From DATKJY01 sp964540105 (lineage in GTDB: Bacteria; Zixibacteria; MSB-5A5; GN15; FEB-12), in assembly GCA_964540105.1 (NCBI GenBank), contig CAZILL010000002.1:1116001-1180000 (forward strand): a DNA stretch of 64,000 nt, written 5' to 3'. The notes under the pieces were generated by a model, which was not told the DNA's origin, did not search any database, and worked only from the letters and a program-made list of their open reading frames with translations. A program made the position numbers and the translations under genes. Within the stretch, counting starts at the first letter, position 1. Each line of letters begins with the position of its first letter. Positions 39,695 to 48,820 of this stretch are shown here, piece after piece.

Positions 39695-41524
39695 ATGGAC
39701 CGACATGGACTGACGCTTCAGGGACGCGAGAAGATCGCGCTACTGGTGATAGCCAGCGTGATCATCGTCGTCATGAGCGGATTGGTCAAACTTCAGATCG
39801 TCGAACACAAGGAAATGGCCGAATTGGCGGAGAACAACCGCATTCGGGTGGTTCCGATTGAGTCGCATCGCGGGTTCATGTATGATCGCGATGAGCGGGT
39901 GATTGTCGGTAATCGGCCCTCGTACACGGTGGCGGTGGTGCCGGCGGAAGAGGCAAAGGGGAAGACAGTCCCCAATCTTTCGCGGTTATTGGGGTTCGAT
40001 ACGACGCAGATGCGCAATCGAATTCGCAAGAATCTCGCCAGCCCCTACCAGCCGTCGGATGTCAAGCGCGATATTCCCTTTGAGATAGTGGCCGTGCTCG
40101 AAGAGCAGAATACGGAGTTCCCGGGAGTGAACTACCAGCTCGACCAGGTTCGTCAATACGGGGTCGAGCTCGGAGCGGAATCATTCACCGGTCATGTGGG
40201 CGAAGTTTCGGAACGTGAGCTGGCACGAGCGCCGAAGGGGGAATATCGGCTCGGGAGTACGATCGGCAAGAAGGGACTGGAGAAGCAATATGATCGCTGG
40301 ATCAGGGGATTAGAGGGGACAGCCTTTATCGAAGTGACCGCGTTCGGGGAGATCCTTGGACAATACGAGGGGAAGCCGAAGGTGGAACCAACGGCTGGCT
40401 CGGATCTGCTGTTGACGATTGACAATGACGTTCAGACCGCATGCGTGCAGGCACTGGATTCGTTCTGCTGTGGCGCAGTAGTTGCGATTGACCCCCGAAG
40501 TGGGGAAGTGCTGGCCATGACCTCGTTCCCGGGATTTGACCCTAACGTGTTTTCCTCGTTCATCTCTGACAGTCTCTGGCAGGCGATCATGAATGATTCC
40601 ACTCACCCGCTGCTGAACCGACCCATGAACGGACTCTACCCACCAGGCTCGACCGCGAAGGTCATCACCCTCGGGGCGGGGCTGGAAGAGGGATTGATCG
40701 ATGAAGGGAGTGTCTTTCGTGGCTGCGGCGGAGGAATGCAATTCGGGAATCGGTATTTCAAGTGTTGGGAGAAGCGCGGGCACGGCGTGCTTCAAGCGGT
40801 GCACGCTGTTGAGCATTCGTGCGACGTCTATTTCTATCAGCTCGGGCTTCGCGAAGGCGTCGATCTCCTGAGTCGCTACTACGAACTTTGCGGATTTGGC
40901 AAACAGACCGGCATTGATCTTCCCAACGAGTCCCCTGGTCTGAATCCGAGCGGAAAGTACTACGATAAGCGGTATGGCAAGAACGGCTGGACTCGATCGC
41001 TGGTCCTTAACAATGCGATCGGACAGGGAGAGATTCTTGTGACGCCGCTTCAGCTGGCGCAGTTGTATTGCGGAATCGCGAATTGGGGAACAGTGTACCG
41101 ACCTCACCTCGTTCGTTCAATTCGCAAAGCGGATGGAGAGGTGAGTCCGGTGCAACCCGAGGTGGCTTTCAAACTTCCTTTTTCAAACAAGACGCTGTCG
41201 ATTTTGCGTGAAGGATTGCGGTTGGTCGTTGAGGGAGGGGGCGGCACGGCACGGAGGCTGAAAAATAAGTATTACTCGATCTGCGGTAAGACCGGCACAG
41301 CTCAGAACCCGCATGGGAACGATCACTCGTGGTTTGTGGGTTACGCTCCGTTCGATGCTCCGGAGATTGTAGTCTGTGCGGTGATCGAGAATGCTGGTCA
41401 CGGGTCGGCGGTGGCTGCCCCGGTCGCGGGCAAAGTGATCGAAGCATACATGTTCAAGAAACTCGGCATACCCACCGTAGTGGAGGCACCGGTGGACAGC
41501 GCTCGGAGTAGCAGTCGATGGTAA
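39695..41524 (+). CDS. mrdA: Penicillin-binding protein 2 (elongasome transpeptidase)
   Basis: 609 residues from ATG 39695, 17 bp after mreD. TM at ~16-34, PBP dimer domain (NNRIRVVPIESHRGFMYDRD), then the transpeptidase: SxxK in YPPGSTAKVITL, SxN-like HSCDVYF (SCD), and KTG in CGKTGTAQNPHG. Cross-links peptidoglycan during elongation with RodA. The stop overlaps the rodA start. Confidence 0.95.
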   Translation: MDRHGLTLQGREKIALLVIASVIIVVMSGLVKLQIVEHKEMAELAENNRIRVVPIESHRGFMYDRDERVIVGNRPSYTVAVVPAEEAKGKTVPNLSRLLGFDTTQMRNRIRKNLASPYQPSDVKRDIPFEIVAVLEEQNTEFPGVNYQLDQVRQYGVELGAESFTGHVGEVSERELARAPKGEYRLGSTIGKKGLEKQYDRWIRGLEGTAFIEVTAFGEILGQYEGKPKVEPTAGSDLLLTIDNDVQTACVQALDSFCCGAVVAIDPRSGEVLAMTSFPGFDPNVFSSFISDSLWQAIMNDSTHPLLNRPMNGLYPPGSTAKVITLGAGLEEGLIDEGSVFRGCGGGMQFGNRYFKCWEKRGHGVLQAVHAVEHSCDVYFYQLGLREGVDLLSRYYELCGFGKQTGIDLPNESPGLNPSGKYYDKRYGKNGWTRSLVLNNAIGQGEILVTPLQLAQLYCGIANWGTVYRPHLVRSIRKADGEVSPVQPEVAFKLPFSNKTLSILREGLRLVVEGGGGTARRLKNKYYSICGKTGTAQNPHGNDHSWFVGYAPFDAPEIVVCAVIENAGHGSAVAAPVAGKVIEAYMFKKLGIPTVVEAPVDSARSSSRW

Positions 41525-42741
41525 CGCTCGATTATCGACAACTCGACTGGAAACTGATCGCCGCGGTTCTTCTGCTGTCCGTCATAGGGATTGTGACGAT
41601 CTTCTCTGCGCAGTACTACGCCGACTCTGCGTTCAAACAGACCTATTACCTTAGACAATTTCTATGGCTTGCAATCGCCCTTCTGGCCTTCGTGGCAGTG
41701 ATTCACTTTCCGTATCGAATCTACGAGGCGGGGGCGTACTGGGCGTATGCAATCTCTCTGGCGCTGCTGGTATTGGTGCTGGCTGTGGGGAGTTCGCGGA
41801 TGGGGGCCTCGCGGTGGTTTTCGCTGGGATCGTTCAGCGTTTCTCCGTCAGATATCGCCAAGGTTGCCTGTCTGCTGACCCTTTCGCGATTCTTTGCTTA
41901 CACGCATCTGCCACCTGCATCCAAGCGCAGACTGTCCCTTTCGGCGATTCTGGCGCTGGCGCCAATGATGCTGGTTCTGAAACAGCCCGATCTCGGGACA
42001 TCGCTGGTCTTTGGAATGATGCTGATGGCGTTGTGGTTCTGGTCCGGTTTGTCACCCTGGTACCTGCTGTTGATCTTGTCCCCTCTGGTATCGCTGGTGA
42101 CCGCCTTCTATTGGCTGTCGTGGGCGATCTACTTTGTCGTGTTGATCATCTTTCTGGGTTTGATCAGACCCGGGCTGCTGTTTTCGATTGTGATGGTGAT
42201 TCTCAATCTTGTTTTCGGGATGATAACCCCGATGATCTGGGATCGTTTACGAGACTATCAAAAAATGAGAATACTCGTGTTTCTCGATCCCGGACATGAT
42301 CCCCGCGGAGCCGGCTACCAGATCATTCAATCGAAGATCGCGATCGGTTCGGGTGGAATTTTCGGACGCGGGTATTTGAACGGGTCCCAAGCCCGCCTGG
42401 ACTACCTTCCGGAGCGTCACACGGACTTCATCTTTTCAGTCCTCAGCGAGGAGTTTGGGCTCTGGGGGTCGCTAGTAGTTGTGGGGTTGTTTGCCTTTGT
42501 GTTCTATCGATGCCTGCGAATAGCGGTACAGTGCCGGTCGAAATTTGCCTCGACCGTTGTGTTCGGCGCGATGGCAATCTTCTTTTTCCAGTTCTTCGTC
42601 AACGTTGGGATGACACTCGGAGTTATGCCGGTCACTGGTTTGCCACTGCCGTTCGTCAGCTACGGAGGCACGGCGCTGATCACGTCATGGGTGTTAGTCG
42701 GGCTGATTATTACTCTCGACTATTATCGCTCTGAATACTGA
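41518..42741 (+). CDS. mrdB: Rod shape-determining protein RodA
   Basis: 407 residues, about ten TM segments, SEDS family glycosyltransferase that polymerises lipid II. Motifs: LFSAQYYADS, KQPDLGTSLVFG (the catalytic-Asp region), GYQIIQSKIAIGSGGIFGRGYL, ERHTDFIFSVLSEEFG, PVTGLPLPFVSYGG. Follows and overlaps mrdA, its partner. Confidence 0.96.
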   Translation: MVTLDYRQLDWKLIAAVLLLSVIGIVTIFSAQYYADSAFKQTYYLRQFLWLAIALLAFVAVIHFPYRIYEAGAYWAYAISLALLVLVLAVGSSRMGASRWFSLGSFSVSPSDIAKVACLLTLSRFFAYTHLPPASKRRLSLSAILALAPMMLVLKQPDLGTSLVFGMMLMALWFWSGLSPWYLLLILSPLVSLVTAFYWLSWAIYFVVLIIFLGLIRPGLLFSIVMVILNLVFGMITPMIWDRLRDYQKMRILVFLDPGHDPRGAGYQIIQSKIAIGSGGIFGRGYLNGSQARLDYLPERHTDFIFSVLSEEFGLWGSLVVVGLFAFVFYRCLRIAVQCRSKFASTVVFGAMAIFFFQFFVNVGMTLGVMPVTGLPLPFVSYGGTALITSWVLVGLIITLDYYRSEY

Positions 42742-43008
42742 GAGAGCGTGGAAGACTGAGCAATGCTGACACCTAAAGTCTTGTATGGCTGCGCTCGGGG
42801 GGATGTCGTCTACGAAACTTGAGGATATTGCCGACAATGTATGATGTTGACTCCGAGAAGGCATTGTGGAGTATGTGTTGCCCCCCTGTGTACATGGCAG
42901 CGTTACTCTCCGTAGATGGCGGGGCATACGATTTCGGGGGAATGACTTGACACCCGTGAACAGGGCGGATTATTTGACGGGTAGGGGACGAGAAGAAGCG
43001 AGGATGAT
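42742..43008 (+). other. Intergenic region rodA-pfk
   Basis: A 267-bp spacer without a convincing gene. Its useful content is the promoter at 42947-42975; upstream of that I see only short open stretches without similarity to known proteins. Confidence 0.6.
42947..42975 (+). promoter_or_regulatory. Promoter of the glycolytic operon
   Basis: TTGACA, 17-bp spacer, TTATTT (or TATTTG one base on), about 34 bp upstream of the phosphofructokinase start. A strong -35 and reasonable -10. Confidence 0.65.
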
Positions 43009-44052
43009 ATGAACGTGGGTTTGCTCACTGGAGGGGGAGACTGTCCGGGTCTTAACGCGGTTGTCCGCGCTATTGTCCACAAGGGAAGCGCCCGCTACGG
43101 GTTTCAGCTCTATGGAATTCACGAGGGATGGAAGGGGCTTATGGGAGATGGTGCGGTTAATCCGTTGACCTCGGGAGATGTGGCCAATGTCCTCAAGTTA
43201 GGCGGGACTATTCTCAAAACCTCGCGCACGAATCCGTTCAAGGATGACAACGGGGTAGAGATCATCAAGAAGAACATGGTGAAGCATGGATTGGAGTGCC
43301 TGATTGTCATCGGCGGCGTAGATACGCTTGGTGTTGCCGCAAAGCTCTCCACAAGCGGCGTGAAGTTAGTTGCGGTGCCGAAGACAATCGACAATAACGT
43401 GTGGGGCACCGACCGAACCTTTGGTTTTGATACGGCGGTCAATGTTGCGACCGAAGCCATAGACCGCATCCGCACGACCGCGGAGTCGCATAATCGGGTC
43501 TTTGTGGTTGAAGTCATGGGGCGCGACACGGGATGGATCGCGCTTGAGTCGGGAATAGCGGGGGCGGCGACCATGATCCTGATTCCGGAGTTTCCGGTCG
43601 AAATGGATCGAGTCATTCAGAGCATTGGGGAGCGTCATAGGCGCGGCGGGGAGTTTTCGGTAATCGTTGTCGCCGAAGGGACAAAATTGAAGAAAGTCGT
43701 TGGCGAGCCGGTGCCTGTCACAGTAGATGATGAGCGGGACGAGTTCGGCAACGTGCGGCTTGGAGGAATTGCGGACAAGATCGCTGAGATGATTCGGCGC
43801 AAAACCGGGTTTGATTGCCGAGCAGTGCGGTTGGGGCATATCCAGCGAGGAGGAACGCCGACGGCGCTTGATCGCGTCTTGTCGACGCGGTACGGAATCT
43901 ACGCAGCGGACATGGTGCGAAATGGAGAGTTTGGGAAGATGGCTGCGCTGCGAGGGACGAAGATCGTGTCGATACCTCTTGAAGAGGTGATGAAATCGCT
44001 CAAATCGGTCGACCGAGAGCTGTATGAAGCAGCCGAGGTGTTCTTTGGGTAG
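43009..44052 (+). CDS. pfp: Phosphofructokinase, predicted PPi-dependent
   Basis: 347 residues, PfkA superfamily. TGGGDCPGLN binds the phosphoryl donor; the catalytic base region is VPKTIDNNVWGTD; MGRDTGWIAL and IQRGGTPTALDR bind fructose-6-phosphate. Where ATP-dependent E. coli PfkA has Gly104 and Gly124, this enzyme has D105 (IGGVDTLG) and K125 (PKTIDN). Asp plus Lys at these sites is the established signature of PPi-dependent enzymes, so the reaction is probably reversible and uses pyrophosphate. SD GCGAGGATGAT. First gene of a glycolytic operon. Confidence 0.88.
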   Translation: MNVGLLTGGGDCPGLNAVVRAIVHKGSARYGFQLYGIHEGWKGLMGDGAVNPLTSGDVANVLKLGGTILKTSRTNPFKDDNGVEIIKKNMVKHGLECLIVIGGVDTLGVAAKLSTSGVKLVAVPKTIDNNVWGTDRTFGFDTAVNVATEAIDRIRTTAESHNRVFVVEVMGRDTGWIALESGIAGAATMILIPEFPVEMDRVIQSIGERHRRGGEFSVIVVAEGTKLKKVVGEPVPVTVDDERDEFGNVRLGGIADKIAEMIRRKTGFDCRAVRLGHIQRGGTPTALDRVLSTRYGIYAADMVRNGEFGKMAALRGTKIVSIPLEEVMKSLKSVDRELYEAAEVFFG

Positions 44053-44758
44053 GTGGTTCGCCGCTCTCTTCTTGGCGGTGGCGCTCCCGGTAAGCGACGG
44101 CCTCTGCCTGGAAGTGAAACCGAGCGGGGTGGCGCGGTTCAATACTCAGAATCAGGCCGGAATCCGGGTTGGAGTCTGGCGCAACCGGGGTGAGAAGCCG
44201 CCGGCAGCGGGAGAGAGCGGAGCTTCTACATTCAAGACAGATGTGGGAAGCGGCAGTTTCTATTTCGAAGCGTATTTCGGTTATCGAATTTTCCCTCCGG
44301 CAGCCCTCGAAGTTTCCTTCGGCATTGTGAATCGGGGGGATGTGACAATCCGAGATCAAGGGAAGAGCTACATCGGCAATTTGCTTGTCTATCCCGTGCA
44401 AATCCGTGGCAAGTTGTATCCATTGGCTTACAGCTCGTCTTCTGTACAGCCGTTTCTCATGGTTGGAGGTGGATTGTACCACGGGCGAAATGACATCCAG
44501 TTTGTGAGTGAGAATGCTCAATTTGACGGATTCGTGGGAGACTCGCAGACCGACTTCAACGCCGTGTTCGGCGCAGGATGCGACTGGCCGCTGGCGAACA
44601 ACGTCGGTGTAGATGCGGCAGTATCCTTTATGCCAATCAGTTTTTCGCGAGGTCTGTTTTCAGTTCACAAGTATGACGCATTAACAGTAACATTGGGTAT
44701 AAAGTACTTGCTCCCGCTTCGTGGCGAGACCAAAGTACCACCAAGGAGGATGAGATGA
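44024..44758 (+). CDS. Outer-membrane beta-barrel-like protein of unknown role
   Basis: Up to 244 residues from ATG 44024, which overlaps pfp by 29 bp; an in-frame TTG at 44045 would give a similar signal peptide (WFAALFLAVALPVSDG). The mature part alternates short amphipathic strands with Gly/aromatic ends (GIRVGVWRNRG, FYFEAYFGYRIF, VQPFLMVGGGLYHG, LTVTLGIKYLLPL), like OmpW/OmpA-type eight-stranded barrels. No specific family recognised. Its stop overlaps the gap start (ATGA), so it is translated with glycolytic genes, an odd setting for an envelope protein. Confidence 0.72.
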   Translation: MKQPRCSLGRWFAALFLAVALPVSDGLCLEVKPSGVARFNTQNQAGIRVGVWRNRGEKPPAAGESGASTFKTDVGSGSFYFEAYFGYRIFPPAALEVSFGIVNRGDVTIRDQGKSYIGNLLVYPVQIRGKLYPLAYSSSSVQPFLMVGGGLYHGRNDIQFVSENAQFDGFVGDSQTDFNAVFGAGCDWPLANNVGVDAAVSFMPISFSRGLFSVHKYDALTVTLGIKYLLPLRGETKVPPRRMR

Positions 44759-45738
44759 AGGTTGGAATCAATGGATTTGGTCGCATCGGCAGATTAGTTC
44801 TCAAAGCGTCGCGCGGCACGGACATTGAGATTGTAGGAATAAACGATATTACCGACGCCAAGACCCTCGGGCACCTACTGAAGTACGACTCGATTCACGG
44901 GAAGTTTCCAGGTGCAGTCTCTGTTGAGGGGGACAAACTCGTTATAGAGGGGAAGAGGATTCCGGTCCTGGCCGAAAAGGACCCGTCGAAACTCCCGTGG
45001 AAGGCGCTCGGGGTAGATGTCGTTCTGGAGTGCACGGGGAAGTTTACAACGAAAGAAGATGCATCGAAGCATATTGCCGCCGGAGCGCGCAAAGTACTCA
45101 TCTCCGCGCCCGCGAAAGGGCACGATGGGACCTTTGTGCTCGGAGTGAATTCGCACAACTTCGACAAGGCGAAGCATGATGTAGTGTCGATCGGTTCGTG
45201 CACGACCAATTGCCTGGCGCCGATGGTGAAAGTGCTATTGGACAATTTCGGAATCCAGAAGGGATTCATGACCACCATTCACTCGTTCACAGCTGACCAG
45301 CGCCTTCAGGACGCCCCTCACAAGGATCTCCGTCGCGCCAGGGCAGCGTCGCTCTCAATGGTGCCGACGACAACGGGAGCGGCTAAAGCGATCGCAGAGG
45401 TTCTTCCCCAGATGAAAGGGAAGCTGGACGGAATCGCTATTCGAGTTCCAACACCCGACGCCTCACTGGTCGATCTGGCAGTTGTGATGGAGAAAGAGGC
45501 GACGGCGGAGCAGATCAACGCAGCATTCAAGAAGGCTGCCGGAACAGACCCACTGTCGAAGACGCTCGAGTACTGCGAAGATCCGATTGTGTCGGTAGAC
45601 ATTATTGGAAATTCGCATGGTTGCGTGTTCGACGCTGCTCTAACTTCGGCGCACGGCAATATGGCGAAGCTCTTCGGTTGGTACGACAATGAGTGGGCGT
45701 TCTCGTGTCGAATGGTCGATATGATCCGGATGATGTAA
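44755..45738 (+). CDS. gap: Glyceraldehyde-3-phosphate dehydrogenase
   Basis: 327 residues. NAD site GINGFGRIGRLVLKA with GINDITDA (Asp after the second strand favours NAD); active-site Cys in SIGSCTTNCLAP; the phosphate-binding stretch includes TADQRLQDAPHKDLRRARAA and the usual WYDNEWAFSCR near the end. Slightly short relative to 331-337 but complete. SD AAGGAGGATGAG. Operon with pfp, pgk, tpiA. Confidence 0.96.
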   Translation: MKVGINGFGRIGRLVLKASRGTDIEIVGINDITDAKTLGHLLKYDSIHGKFPGAVSVEGDKLVIEGKRIPVLAEKDPSKLPWKALGVDVVLECTGKFTTKEDASKHIAAGARKVLISAPAKGHDGTFVLGVNSHNFDKAKHDVVSIGSCTTNCLAPMVKVLLDNFGIQKGFMTTIHSFTADQRLQDAPHKDLRRARAASLSMVPTTTGAAKAIAEVLPQMKGKLDGIAIRVPTPDASLVDLAVVMEKEATAEQINAAFKKAAGTDPLSKTLEYCEDPIVSVDIIGNSHGCVFDAALTSAHGNMAKLFGWYDNEWAFSCRMVDMIRMM

Positions 45739-45759
45739 TTCTGAAAGGAGTTATTACGC

Positions 45760-46974
45760 GTGAATAAAGTAAGTGTTTCAGACATAAACTTCCGAGGGCA
45801 GAAGGTGCTCTTGCGGGTCGACTTCAATGTGCCGTTGAATGACACACTTCAGATAACTGATGATCGTCGCATTACAGAGGCGCTGCCAACGATCAGGAAG
45901 ATTCTTGCCGACGGCGGGCGGGTCATCGCCTGCTCGCATCTGGGACGTCCCGGAGGAAAGCCGGTGGCGGAAATGTCTCTTCGCCCGGTGGCCAAGCGGC
46001 TCGGGGAGCTTACTGGCAAAGCGATACTTTTTGCAGAGGACTGCATCGGCCCGGAAGCATCGAACATTGTCGCCACGATGCGTAATGGGGACTGCCTCCT
46101 TCTAGAGAATCTGCGCTTTCATAAGGCCGAAGAGAAGAACGATCCTGAATTTGCGCGCAAACTGGCAAGCTTGGGAGATATCTTTGTCAATGACGCCTTT
46201 GGTTCGGCTCATCGGGCACACGCGTCGACAGAAGGTGTGACCCATTACTTCAAACAATCATTGGCCGGTTTCCTCATGGAGAAGGAATTGAGATATCTCG
46301 GGAATGCTCTGAGCGATCCGAAGCGTCCTTTTGCCGCAATCTTAGGAGGGGCAAAGATCTCGGGCAAGATCGATGTCATCCAGCAACTGATGAACAAGGT
46401 CGACATTCTTGTGATAGGCGGTGGGATGGTGTTCACGTTCGCAAAGGCCATGGGGTACGCAATCGGTGACTCTCTCCTCGAAGCCGACAAGGTCGAATTG
46501 GCACGTGAGATCATCGCGAAGGCTCAGGGATCAAAGATGAAACTCATCTTCCCGAGTGACGCTGTGGTAGCTGCGGAGATTTCTGACTCTGCAGTGACAA
46601 AGGTAGTTCCGATTGACAAGATTCCGGAAGGAATGAAGGGGCTTGATATCGGTCCCGAATCGGTAAAGCTGTTTACAAAAGTCCTTGCCGAGGCGAAGAC
46701 TGTCGTCTGGAATGGTCCGATGGGGGTGTTCGAACATAAACCGTTTGCTCAGGGGACCCTTGCTATCGCTAAGTTACTTGCAGAGTTAACGCGGAAGGGT
46801 GCGATCACCGTAGTCGGGGGTGGGGATTCGGCGGCTGCGGTAAGTGAAGCCGGGCTCGATGGGAAACTTACTCATATATCCACCGGTGGAGGCGCATCGT
46901 TGGAGTTTCTTGAGGGAAAGACACTTCCCGGCGTTGCGGCTCTGACTGATTTGACCAGAGTTCCTGCAGTTTGA
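45760..46974 (+). CDS. pgk: Phosphoglycerate kinase
   Basis: 404 residues starting at GTG 45760 (SD AAAGGAG). N-domain: VLLRVDFNVPLND, SHLGRPGGKP (substrate), NDAFGSAHRAHAS. C-domain: ILGGAKISGKIDVI, NGPMGVFEH and the nucleotide loop VVGGGDSAAAV. Makes ATP from 1,3-bisphosphoglycerate. 21 bp after gap, 1 bp before tpiA. Confidence 0.97.
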   Translation: MNKVSVSDINFRGQKVLLRVDFNVPLNDTLQITDDRRITEALPTIRKILADGGRVIACSHLGRPGGKPVAEMSLRPVAKRLGELTGKAILFAEDCIGPEASNIVATMRNGDCLLLENLRFHKAEEKNDPEFARKLASLGDIFVNDAFGSAHRAHASTEGVTHYFKQSLAGFLMEKELRYLGNALSDPKRPFAAILGGAKISGKIDVIQQLMNKVDILVIGGGMVFTFAKAMGYAIGDSLLEADKVELAREIIAKAQGSKMKLIFPSDAVVAAEISDSAVTKVVPIDKIPEGMKGLDIGPESVKLFTKVLAEAKTVVWNGPMGVFEHKPFAQGTLAIAKLLAELTRKGAITVVGGGDSAAAVSEAGLDGKLTHISTGGGASLEFLEGKTLPGVAALTDLTRVPAV

Positions 46975-46975
46975 C

Positions 46976-47725
46976 ATGCGTACCAAGCTGATCGCCGGCA
47001 ACTGGAAAATGTATTGCACGGTCGCGGAGACCGAATCGCTCATCAATAAGCTTCTGGCGGGCAACTCAAGAAACAGGAATGCCACAGTGGTTGTTTGTCC
47101 GCCTTATCCGTCGCTCTTAGCCGCCAGTAAGCTCCTCCACGGAAGCCATATGGCGTTGGGAGCCCAGGAGATGTCGCAGCATCTGCGAGGAGCATACACG
47201 GGAGATGTTTCCGCTGAGATGCTCTTGACAGCCGGATGCAGCTACGTTATCTTGGGCCACTCGGAACGAAGGCAATACCATGCTGAAACTGACAGCCTGG
47301 TAAATGCCAAGGCAAAGGGGGCATTGGCGGCTGGTTTGACTCCAATAGTCTGTGTTGGAGAAACACTTACCGAACGAGAGGGGGGACGCACCGAGACGGT
47401 AGTCGGCACGCAGGTCTCAGGGACTCTGTCGGGGTTCAGCGCCGATGATCTGAAGCGGACCGTGCTGGCGTATGAACCAGTTTGGGCGATCGGTACCGGC
47501 AAGACCGCAACACCCGAGATGGCGCAGGCAGTGCACCGTTTTATTCGGGATCAGGTGGCGATGTTGGACCAGTCGGCGGCTGAGGAGATCAAGATTTTGT
47601 ATGGCGGGTCGGTCAAGAGTGACAATGCCCGCGGACTTTTGAGTCAGCCGGATATCGACGGTGCCCTTGTGGGCGGCGCGTCGCTGAAAGCCGACGAGTT
47701 TATGGCGATTATTAATGCTTGTTAG
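46976..47725 (+). CDS. tpiA: Triose-phosphate isomerase
   Basis: 249 residues, TIM barrel. Active site: N and K in AGNWKMY, His in VILGHSERRQY, Glu in AYEPVWAIGTGKTA (with flexible loop 6), and YGGSVKSDNA for phosphate. Interconverts DHAP and GAP. Starts 1 bp after the pgk stop. Confidence 0.97.
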   Translation: MRTKLIAGNWKMYCTVAETESLINKLLAGNSRNRNATVVVCPPYPSLLAASKLLHGSHMALGAQEMSQHLRGAYTGDVSAEMLLTAGCSYVILGHSERRQYHAETDSLVNAKAKGALAAGLTPIVCVGETLTEREGGRTETVVGTQVSGTLSGFSADDLKRTVLAYEPVWAIGTGKTATPEMAQAVHRFIRDQVAMLDQSAAEEIKILYGGSVKSDNARGLLSQPDIDGALVGGASLKADEFMAIINAC

Positions 47726-47740
47726 ACGGAGGTAAGTCTT

Positions 47741-48142
47741 TTGTTTGTAGCGTGGGTTATCTTTCACGTGATCGTTTGCGTGGCACTCGTCCTGGTCGTG
47801 CTGATGCAATCGAGCAAGGGGGAAGGCTTGGCCGGGTCAGCGTTTGGCGGTGGTCTGTCCGGCGCAGTGTTTGGCGGACGCGGAGCGGCTTCGTTCCTGT
47901 CACGGGCTACGACGGTCCTGGCGATCCTGTTCATGTTCAATTGTGGAGCTCTGGCGTTTATGTCATCGCAATCCCGAACCGGAGGGCAGGGTGGGAATTC
48001 GAATGTGACCGAGTCGGCAGTGACTCGGCAGGCTCAAGAAGACATGCAGCGTCAGGCCGAGCAGCAGCAACAGCAGCAGGCCGCTGGGCAGAATACTCCG
48101 AGCCAGACGGTTCCGGCGCCCGCCGGTGACTCCGGTAAATAA
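47741..48142 (+). CDS. secG: Protein translocase subunit SecG
   Basis: 133 residues from TTG 47741 with SD GGAGG. Two TM segments (~2-23 and ~50-70) around the conserved QSSKGEGLAGSAFGGG loop, then a long hydrophilic tail rich in Gln (a run of Q near residue 105) and Pro, longer than usual. Auxiliary part of SecYEG. Ending glycolytic operons with secG is a common bacterial arrangement. Confidence 0.92.
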   Translation: MFVAWVIFHVIVCVALVLVVLMQSSKGEGLAGSAFGGGLSGAVFGGRGAASFLSRATTVLAILFMFNCGALAFMSSQSRTGGQGGNSNVTESAVTRQAQEDMQRQAEQQQQQQAAGQNTPSQTVPAPAGDSGK

Positions 48143-48158
48143 CGATTCATTCCTTGTT

Positions 48159-48240
48159 GCGGAAGTGGTGAAACTGGTAGACACGCTATCTTGAGGGGGT
48201 AGTGGAGCAATCCGTGGGGGTTCGAGTCCCCCCTTCCGCA
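48159..48240 (+). tRNA. tRNA-Leu (GAG)
   Basis: 82 nt, type II. Acceptor GCGGAAG/CTTCCGC with A73; anticodon stem CTATC/GGTAG around TTGAGGG (anticodon GAG); variable arm GGA-gcaa-TCC; T arm GGGGG-TTCGAGT-CCCCC. CCA is not encoded. 16 bp after secG, possibly co-transcribed. Confidence 0.93.
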
Positions 48241-48266
48241 TAGTTCTTTTCTGTTTCTCACAGCAG

Positions 48267-48392
48267 GGCTCCTATCAAGTTGATCCCGCAGGCATACAGC
48301 AGTTCGTGATCTGGACTGAGAGGATGACCAATCTCTGGAATGAACGAGTAGATGCTCTTGGCGATGTGCTCAAGACAGAAATGGGAGAGTGA
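48267..48392 (+). pseudogene. 3' remnant of an ArsR-family regulator gene
   Basis: About 41 codons without a start: GSYQVDPAGIQQFVIWTERM then TNLWNERVDALGDVLKTEMGE and a stop. The YxVDPAxI...W...W.ERVDAL..L pattern is the C-terminal end of ArsR regulators that sit upstream of AHSA1/SRPBCC genes. Its TGA overlaps the next ATG (TGATG), the usual coupling in such pairs. The winged-helix part is gone; the fragment begins ~26 bp after tRNA-Leu. Recognised by pattern only. Confidence 0.6.
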
Positions 48393-48820
48393 TGAAGAAA
48401 GGTTCCGTCATTGTAGAAAGAGTGTATCAGGCGCCGGTGGAGAGGGTTTGGCGGGCTATCAGTGAGAGAGATCAAATCAGGCGATGGTTCCTGGACTCGA
48501 TTGATGAGTTCCGACCGGAAGTGGGTTTTGAGTTTACGTTTCAGGGGGGAAAGGAAGGAAGATCATATGATCACCGGTGCAAAGTCACCGAGGTAATACA
48601 CCAGAAGAAGCTGGCCTATAGCTGGCGGTTTGAAGGATATGAAGGGGACTCGCTGGTTACGTTTGAACTATTCGCGGAGGGGGCAGGGACCAGATTAGGA
48701 CTGACGCACGAAGGACTGGAGACATTTCCGTCTGACAATCCCGACTTCGCTCTCGAAGATTTCAATGACGGTTGGACGCATCTAATTGGTGTATCGATCA
48801 AGGAACTGGTTGAGAGCTGA
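48392..48820 (+). CDS. SRPBCC/AHSA1-family protein
   Basis: 142 residues from ATG 48392. Typical AHSA1 features: VERVYQAPVERVWRAISERDQIRRWF, the GFEFTFQGG strand region, KLAYSWRFEGYEGDSLVTFEL, and the long last helix WTHLIGVSIKELVES. A helix-grip fold binding small hydrophobic ligands; function unknown. Intact members are usually controlled by the ArsR regulator, of which only a 3' remnant is left upstream. Confidence 0.88.
   Translation: MKKGSVIVERVYQAPVERVWRAISERDQIRRWFLDSIDEFRPEVGFEFTFQGGKEGRSYDHRCKVTEVIHQKKLAYSWRFEGYEGDSLVTFELFAEGAGTRLGLTHEGLETFPSDNPDFALEDFNDGWTHLIGVSIKELVES

Noticed and set aside
42694..42927. Minus-strand 77-codon frame over the rodA-pfk spacer
   Set aside because: Overlaps the end of rodA antisense, no SD, no recognisable similarity.
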